A stretch of DNA of 10,314 bases, taken from positions 1-10,314 of the forward strand of contig DFUT01000027.1 in assembly GCA_002381125.1 (NCBI GenBank), given 5' to 3'. Every line of letters begins with the position of its first letter. Position 1 is the first letter of the stretch. The translations under genes and the position numbers were made by a program. Below are positions 6,330 through 10,314 of the stretch, one piece after another. The notes under the pieces were generated by a model, which was given only the letters and a program-made list of their open reading frames with translations, was not told the DNA's origin and did not search any database. This stretch comes from Bacteroidales bacterium UBA4179 (GTDB lineage: Bacteria; Bacteroidota; Bacteroidia; Bacteroidales; Dysgonomonadaceae).

Positions 6330-8360
6330 TTAAAAATCAATCGACAGGGTTCCCCTGAAGGAACGGCCGGGCATGGGAAAGTTGCGCACAATCTCGTAAT
6401 TTTTGTTGCCTACGTTCAATGCCTCAACCGAAACATGCCAGGTGTGCCGTTTGGTGCTGATGACTTTCGAGAGCGAGAAGCTGTGATCGGTATAGGCCGG
6501 CAGTCGATTTTGGGGAATATTTTCTGCCAGTGCATACCGTATGCCCGACCACAACAGGGTATATGACACTTTGAACCACGGCATTTCCAGCGTGGCATGG
6601 GCTGCACCCGACGTGCGGGGAGTATAGGGAATCTGATTTTTGTAGGTGGACGAATTCGGCTGAGTCATATTCAAAGCCTTTTGATAAGAAAATGTGCCTC
6701 CCGCCGAAAAGCTCATTTCGTGCGGCAGGTTGAAGATGCTTTCCAGCGAAAGATCGATGCCGTCGATGCGCACTTTTCCGTAGTTGACCATGCTCCACTC
6801 GAACATGTTTTTTACGGGAACGGCAACGATTTTGTTTTTTATTGTGTTGCGATATGCGTCTGCCGCAAACGAGAGGAAGTTCAGAAGGTCGCCCCCGGAA
6901 ATGCCGTAGGTGAGTCCCAGGTTAAACTGTTGGGCATCTTCGGGTTTGAGGTCGCGCTTGCCCACGAGCGAATAATACAAATCGTTGAAAGTGGGAAGCC
7001 GGAAAATGTTTTTATAGAAAGCCCTGAAATGAAGGTCGATATTGTTGAACGGACAGGTCGATACGGCAATGCAGGGCGATACCTTGTGGTGGTTTTCGGC
7101 CGGGTTGCCGTTTTTTACCTTTTCGTCGGTTTGCGTGTAGAGCACATTGGCCGTGGCGGTAAATTTTTCGGCTGTAAATTTGGCTGCTATTGCCGATTGC
7201 AGGGTGATCCGGCGAGGGTAAGCAAAGCCGGTGAGGTCGGCATCGAGCGTAGCCGAAGTGAGATCGGTCGCCGCCGAAAACTGCAGGGCAGGGTAGGGGC
7301 TGTAGAGCAGCGCCACAGAGCCGTAACCCTCGCGTTGTCGGTACGTGTTCTCGAGTTTGCCTGCGGAATTGAGATAGGTGGGATCGAGGTAATGCTGATA
7401 CCCGTAATTGTATTTGGCGTTGGCCTGAAGCGCCCATTTGTCCGAAAAATCGTTCCGGTAATGTGCCTGCGCAAAAAACGTTTTATCCCACAGGCGCTGT
7501 TTCGAAAAATTGTCGGTATTATAGAAGATGGTCGCACCGGGCAGACCGCGTTCCGAGCGGTAGTAGTACACTCGCGCGTCGGCACGCGAAGTCTGCGAAA
7601 TTTTTCCGAACACCGCCCCTTCCAGTCGAAAGTTTTGCACGTCGGTATTTTGTCGTTTCTCCACCGACGAGCTGTCATTTTTCGACGGTCCGTAATGCAA
7701 CACATAGGGGTATTTTCCGTCGGCCGAGAGCCACTCGCCGCTGAACGATGCGGCCAGGCGGTCTCCGATTTTCTGTTCCAGGTAAAACGTCGGGTTGATC
7801 AAGCCGAACGAACCGGTTTTCAGCGATCCTTTCCCGTGGGTATTGTCGCCTTGTTCAAAAGACGGGATGCGACTATGGATGTGGAGTACCGAGGCAGCGG
7901 AAAAAAATCGCGCCGGTTGAAAAATTTGATCACTTTGCGCCTGATTCAGCGTAATCGAATTCACATTATCCGTCGAAAAACGGCCGATATCGATTTGCCC
8001 CGTTTGCACGTCCGAAAGCAGGACGCCGTTGTAGCCCACGGCCGTGTGCGTTGCCCCTAGTCCCCTCACCGAAACCGTTTTCAGTCCCCCGATGCCGCCG
8101 TAATCTTTCACGGTAACGCCCGAGAAATGCTTCACCACGTCGGAAATCTGCAACGCATTGAGGTTTTGTATGGCCTTTTCCGTCAAGATTTGTGTGGGCA
8201 GCGCAGAACGAACCGCCCGGTTGCGGTAGTTTTCGGTGATTACCACTTCGGGCAAATGCAGCAACGTATCTTCGCCCGTTTGAGCCGAAAGTCGCAGGCA
8301 CGACGTTATAGCCGCAACGCATAAGACGATGAACCACCGTTGTTTTTTGAATACATTCAT
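6330..8360 (-). CDS. btuB: BtuB-like TonB-dependent cobalamin outer-membrane transporter
   Basis: This 676-residue TonB-dependent receptor is preceded by a cobalamin riboswitch and followed by btuG, so its substrate is almost certainly vitamin B12 or a related corrinoid. The N-terminus is a signal peptide (about 1-26, ending RLSAQ). A TonB-box-like stretch LPEVVITEN (36-44) follows, then the plug domain with the family motifs LQISDVVKHFSGVTVKDYGG (70-89) and TVSVRGLGATHTAVGYNG (95-112). The rest is a 22-strand barrel ending in the outer-membrane signature GRSFRGTLSIDF with terminal Phe. It lacks the N-terminal carboxypeptidase-regulatory-like domain typical of SusC-type receptors, as expected for BtuB, and its length is within the BtuB range. 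The ATG at 8360 is the only start that gives a complete signal peptide. A long open frame on the opposite strand over this gene is a codon-bias shadow. Confidence 0.93.
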   Translation of the reverse strand: MNVFKKQRWFIVLCVAAITSCLRLSAQTGEDTLLHLPEVVITENYRNRAVRSALPTQILTEKAIQNLNALQISDVVKHFSGVTVKDYGGIGGLKTVSVRGLGATHTAVGYNGVLLSDVQTGQIDIGRFSTDNVNSITLNQAQSDQIFQPARFFSAASVLHIHSRIPSFEQGDNTHGKGSLKTGSFGLINPTFYLEQKIGDRLAASFSGEWLSADGKYPYVLHYGPSKNDSSSVEKRQNTDVQNFRLEGAVFGKISQTSRADARVYYYRSERGLPGATIFYNTDNFSKQRLWDKTFFAQAHYRNDFSDKWALQANAKYNYGYQHYLDPTYLNSAGKLENTYRQREGYGSVALLYSPYPALQFSAATDLTSATLDADLTGFAYPRRITLQSAIAAKFTAEKFTATANVLYTQTDEKVKNGNPAENHHKVSPCIAVSTCPFNNIDLHFRAFYKNIFRLPTFNDLYYSLVGKRDLKPEDAQQFNLGLTYGISGGDLLNFLSFAADAYRNTIKNKIVAVPVKNMFEWSMVNYGKVRIDGIDLSLESIFNLPHEMSFSAGGTFSYQKALNMTQPNSSTYKNQIPYTPRTSGAAHATLEMPWFKVSYTLLWSGIRYALAENIPQNRLPAYTDHSFSLSKVISTKRHTWHVSVEALNVGNKNYEIVRNFPMPGRSFRGTLSIDF

Positions 8361-8364
8361 CTTC

Positions 8365-8460
8365 TACCGAATCCGTTTAAATTTCGGTAAAGCTTAAACG
8401 AAAAGGAGGCACGCAAAAATCGAAAAACGAAGAGAATTGTCGTGTCGTTTTCAAGCTTTA
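8365..8460 (-). promoter_or_regulatory. Probable expression platform of the btuB riboswitch
   Basis: Between the riboswitch core and the btuB start, the minus-strand RNA can form two structures. A seven-base-pair hairpin, TACCGAA (8389-8383) with TTCGGTA (8371-8365), ends four bases before the ATG at 8360 and would cover the ribosome entry site. A longer helix pairs the segment 8459-8446 with 8400-8389 (twelve pairs, two-base bulge) and touches the first hairpin at base 8389. No terminator-like T-run follows, so control of translation initiation seems more likely than attenuation. How ligand binding switches these structures is inference. Confidence 0.45.
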
Positions 8461-8484
8461 TTCCCCGAAAGCCGTTAACTGTTG

Positions 8485-8678
8485 CGAAATGTCGGCAGGT
8501 CTTCTGACTTGCTCCCGTGTCTGAACGCCTTCCCGTCCGCCCGGCGGACAGTGGCAAAAGGTATGTGTTCGGCACGTAAGCGGAGCTTACAGCAGCGGGT
8601 CTGTTCAGGACTTTCACCTGATTCCCTCTTCGTTGTACCTTTCGTAGCCTTTGTGAAAGGGACAACACCCACATTTCG
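8485..8678 (-). ncRNA. Cobalamin (vitamin B12) riboswitch
   Basis: The minus strand carries a full cobalamin riboswitch aptamer. The B12 box, AAGTCAGAAGACCTGCC, is at 8510-8494. Upstream in the RNA is the conserved core GGGAATCAGGTGAAAGTCC followed by the CCGCTGCTGTAA segment (about 8627-8590), then the conserved TTTTGCCACTG (about 8560-8550). A GC-rich hairpin, GTCCGC/GCGGAC, lies at 8535-8549. The P1 helix closes perfectly: CGAAATGT at 8678-8671 pairs with ACATTTCG at 8492-8485. It precedes btuB by about 125 bases and should repress btuB-btuG when adenosylcobalamin or another cobalamin is plentiful. Which cobalamin form it prefers cannot be told from the sequence by eye. Confidence 0.96.
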
Positions 8679-8682
8679 GAGG

Positions 8683-8690
8683 CAAAGATA
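8683..8690 (-). promoter_or_regulatory. -7 box of the btuB-btuG operon promoter
   Basis: TATCTTTG on the minus strand exactly matches the Bacteroidota -7 consensus TAnnTTTG. It ends four bases before the first base of the riboswitch P1 helix, so the transcript would begin almost exactly at the aptamer, as is usual for such leaders. A convincing TTTG -33 element is not seen upstream. Confidence 0.7.
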
Positions 8691-8795
8691 AGGATATTTT
8701 TTTAATTTCCTCCTTTTTTGCTTATTTCGATCGAACAAGGGGGTGATGTTTTCAAGATCGATCGTTTTGTCTGTTTTTGATAACATGCTTTGATG

Positions 8796-8837
8796 CTGAG
8801 GAAAAAATCGCTCCGAAAGGAAAAACGGCATTCGGAA
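8796..8837 (-). terminator. Candidate terminator of the AraC-type regulator gene
   Basis: On the minus strand TTCCGAA (8837-8831) can pair with TTCGGAG (8817-8811), counting one G-U pair, around a 13-base loop. A run of six Ts follows within four bases. It starts about 65 bases after the regulator stop codon and precedes the btu promoter. The stem is short, so termination strength is uncertain. Confidence 0.4.
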
Positions 8838-8902
8838 CGAAGACATAAGATTGCGCAACATAAGTAAGTTGTCATGCAGGCATAAGGCGTTGGCGCTTTG
8901 GC

Positions 8903-10123
8903 TTATGAATGAGGTACCGGTGTTTTTTCCTGCACTGCTTTTTCTTTTTGTGAAGCACAAATCGTTCGGTATTTTCCCGGTGTGAGTCCTGTCTTTTCCT
9001 TAAAAATACGGTAGAAAGAACTTGTGCCATTGAAGCCCGACAAGAGTGCGATTTCTTCCAACGAGGTTTTTTCGTCCGAATTTTCCAACAACACTTTGGC
9101 ATGCTTTACACGGTAATCGTTTATCAGATCGCAAAAATTGGTATTCATTTCATCGTTGACTGCCCGCGAGAGGTAGGTTCGGTTGGTTCCCAACATAAGC
9201 GCAACGTCGGAAAGGCGCAGATCGGGATTTTTATAAATCTGCTTCTCTTCCAAAAGCGTTTGCAACCCTTTGCTTACTCGGGATCGTTCTTTAACCGACA
9301 ATTCGGGAGCAAGTTGTGTTGTTTTTTGTGCTATTTTTTTGTCGTTTGCTTTGACCTCCTCCGTAAAATATTGAATAGAAAATCGCTGTTTAGAACCCAC
9401 ATAGCCTACACCAAACAGAAAAATGGAGTGGGTGATGGAAGGAATGGCCAACAATAGGGGATGAGTAATAAAATAATCTTTTTCGATGATGCTTGATGCA
9501 GAGGAGATGAACGAAGCAAAAGTCATGAAAATCATCATCCATTTTATCGGTTTCAACTCCTTTCCTTCGATATCGGAATAGTAGCGTTTGATTTTAGCAT
9601 GAAATTCGCGTATCAGCTTTAGTCCGAAATACAGCGATAAAATTGCCTGCAAGACAAAAATAACCTGGAATAATGTCAAACGGAACATTTGCAGTCGCAC
9701 CAGCGGAGAATAGGGCGGAGGATAGCCCGGTTCATGATAAAGGATGCCGTGAATGAAGGTGTCGATTTCCTGTGGCGACATCAGCAGATAAACCGTGGCG
9801 GAGAACAGTGCCGTAAGAAAAGCGGGGATCAGCACCCGGCTGCGGCGCCAATCGATCTCCACATCGGTGGTCAGCGTCCGGATATACCAGTAGTACAGCG
9901 GATAACTCGCCAACGAAGTAAATACCCAAATGCTGTCGATAATGGTATAGAGTTCATATTGCCGGTTGAAATAGATCCAATGTGCCGTATAATTGACAAT
10001 CATAACGCCGAAAAATAGGGCTAGAAATCGTTTTGAATTGTTTTGCCTTGCTTCGATAAGTAAAACAATGAACCAGAACAAGTTAACGAAAATCGGCATT
10101 ATGGAGAAGAAGCTATAGAGCAT
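8903..10123 (-). CDS. Membrane-anchored AraC-family transcriptional regulator (seven-helix sensor domain)
   Basis: This 406-residue protein joins an N-terminal membrane domain to a C-terminal AraC-type DNA-binding domain. About seven hydrophobic helices are visible, near residues 6-24, 31-52, 58-81, 96-115, 147-171, 193-213 and 220-243. A short charged linker leads to the two helix-turn-helix units: LRLSDVALMLGTNRTYLSRA (302-321) and SLEEIALLSGFNGTSSFYRI (354-373). The AraC signature continues through FKEKTGLTPGKYR (374-386). This architecture is common in Bacteroidota, where the membrane part presumably senses a signal and the cytosolic domain controls transcription; no ligand is implied by the sequence. 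It sits just before the B12 operon on the same strand but has its own candidate promoter and terminator, so a link to B12 is unproven. No clear Shine-Dalgarno sequence marks the ATG at 10123. An in-frame Met nine codons in is a possible alternative. Confidence 0.9.
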   Translation of the reverse strand: MLYSFFSIMPIFVNLFWFIVLLIEARQNNSKRFLALFFGVMIVNYTAHWIYFNRQYELYTIIDSIWVFTSLASYPLYYWYIRTLTTDVEIDWRRSRVLIPAFLTALFSATVYLLMSPQEIDTFIHGILYHEPGYPPPYSPLVRLQMFRLTLFQVIFVLQAILSLYFGLKLIREFHAKIKRYYSDIEGKELKPIKWMMIFMTFASFISSASSIIEKDYFITHPLLLAIPSITHSIFLFGVGYVGSKQRFSIQYFTEEVKANDKKIAQKTTQLAPELSVKERSRVSKGLQTLLEEKQIYKNPDLRLSDVALMLGTNRTYLSRAVNDEMNTNFCDLINDYRVKHAKVLLENSDEKTSLEEIALLSGFNGTSSFYRIFKEKTGLTPGKYRTICASQKEKAVQEKTPVPHS

Positions 10124-10150
10124 GAGAACGGGATTTTCGGGTTATATTTT

Positions 10151-10178
10151 CAAATGTATGAATTTTTAATAAAACAAA
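10151..10178 (-). promoter_or_regulatory. Candidate promoter of the AraC-type regulator gene
   Basis: On the minus strand TACATTTG (10158-10151) matches the Bacteroidota -7 consensus TAnnTTTG, and a TTTG (10178-10175) lies 16 bases upstream. That spacing is a little shorter than the usual 19-21. The transcript would have a 5' leader of roughly 20 bases. The rest of the right edge, to 10314, is AT-rich with no feature I can support. Confidence 0.45.
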
Positions 10179-10314
10179 GAACAAGAATCGGGTTATTTTT
10201 ACGTTTTGCGATGTTGAAATTTCATTACCCATCTCCTCCATTTTTGCTTTCGTTTTTATTCTCCATCATCGTAACGATAGTTTTTACGAATTGAGAATTT
10301 ATTTTTATCGTTTG

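Noticed and set aside
6597..8060. A 487-codon open frame on the plus strand opposite btuB
   Set aside because: It lies wholly antisense to a clearly functional TonB-dependent receptor, has Arg/Val/Phe-rich composition typical of shadow frames, and shows no domain or start signal of its own.
8881..8907. Inverted repeat CATAAG/CTTATG at the end of the AraC-type gene
   Set aside because: It overlaps the stop codon region, has poor inner pairing and is not followed by a T-run on the minus strand, so it is a weaker terminator candidate than the one at 8796-8837.
8475..8960. A 161-codon minus-strand frame across the region before btuB
   Set aside because: It runs through the highly conserved cobalamin riboswitch and the operon promoter, and encodes nothing recognisable. 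Structure of the RNA explains the sequence better.

Overview
The window comes from a member of the Bacteroidota, most likely order Bacteroidales. The signs are promoter elements matching the phylum's TAnnTTTG -7 box, a lipoprotein with an acidic tail after the lipid cysteine, a BtuB/BtuG-type vitamin B12 uptake pair, and an AraC regulator with a seven-helix membrane domain. All genes I can support lie on the minus strand, so transcription runs from high to low coordinates. No RNA genes other than a riboswitch, no insertion sequences and no CRISPR arrays were seen.

Right half (about 5080-10314, balanced base composition, chromosome-like): a membrane-anchored AraC-type regulator (8903-10123) with its own candidate promoter and terminator, then a vitamin B12 uptake unit. 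That unit consists of a -7 box, a complete cobalamin riboswitch (8485-8678), btuB (TonB-dependent outer-membrane transporter, 6330-8360), btuG (surface beta-propeller B12-capture lipoprotein, 5226-6305) and an intrinsic terminator (about 5078-5116). When B12 is abundant the riboswitch should shut the operon down. When B12 is scarce, BtuG captures the vitamin at the cell surface and hands it to BtuB for TonB-driven import.

Left half (1 to about 4900, strikingly AT-rich): a DNA phosphorothioation cassette in the order dndC, dndD, dndE, with start/stop overlaps or gaps of a few bases. A fourth, coupled gene follows and runs off the left edge. DndC is the PP-loop/iron-sulfur sulfurtransferase, DndD the SMC/Rad50-like ATPase and DndE the small nicked-DNA-binding protein. 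Together they should replace a non-bridging oxygen of the DNA backbone with sulfur as a self-mark for defence. No dndB precedes dndC and no dndA is in view.

The fourth gene (1-664) is the most interesting item. Its visible 221 residues hold two modules resembling the RNA polymerase alpha-subunit C-terminal domain, separated by a charged, probably helical linker. The first module keeps the residues that contact DNA in the E. coli alpha subunit. I know of no described Dnd component with this architecture. It may be a DNA-binding partner, regulator or effector of the system.

The 4518-5225 interval joins the two halves. It holds the candidate dnd promoter with a leader of about 330 bases, the btu terminator and a perfect 16-base palindrome with an extra half-site. 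The abrupt composition change there suggests the Dnd cassette is a horizontally acquired island inserted after the btu operon.
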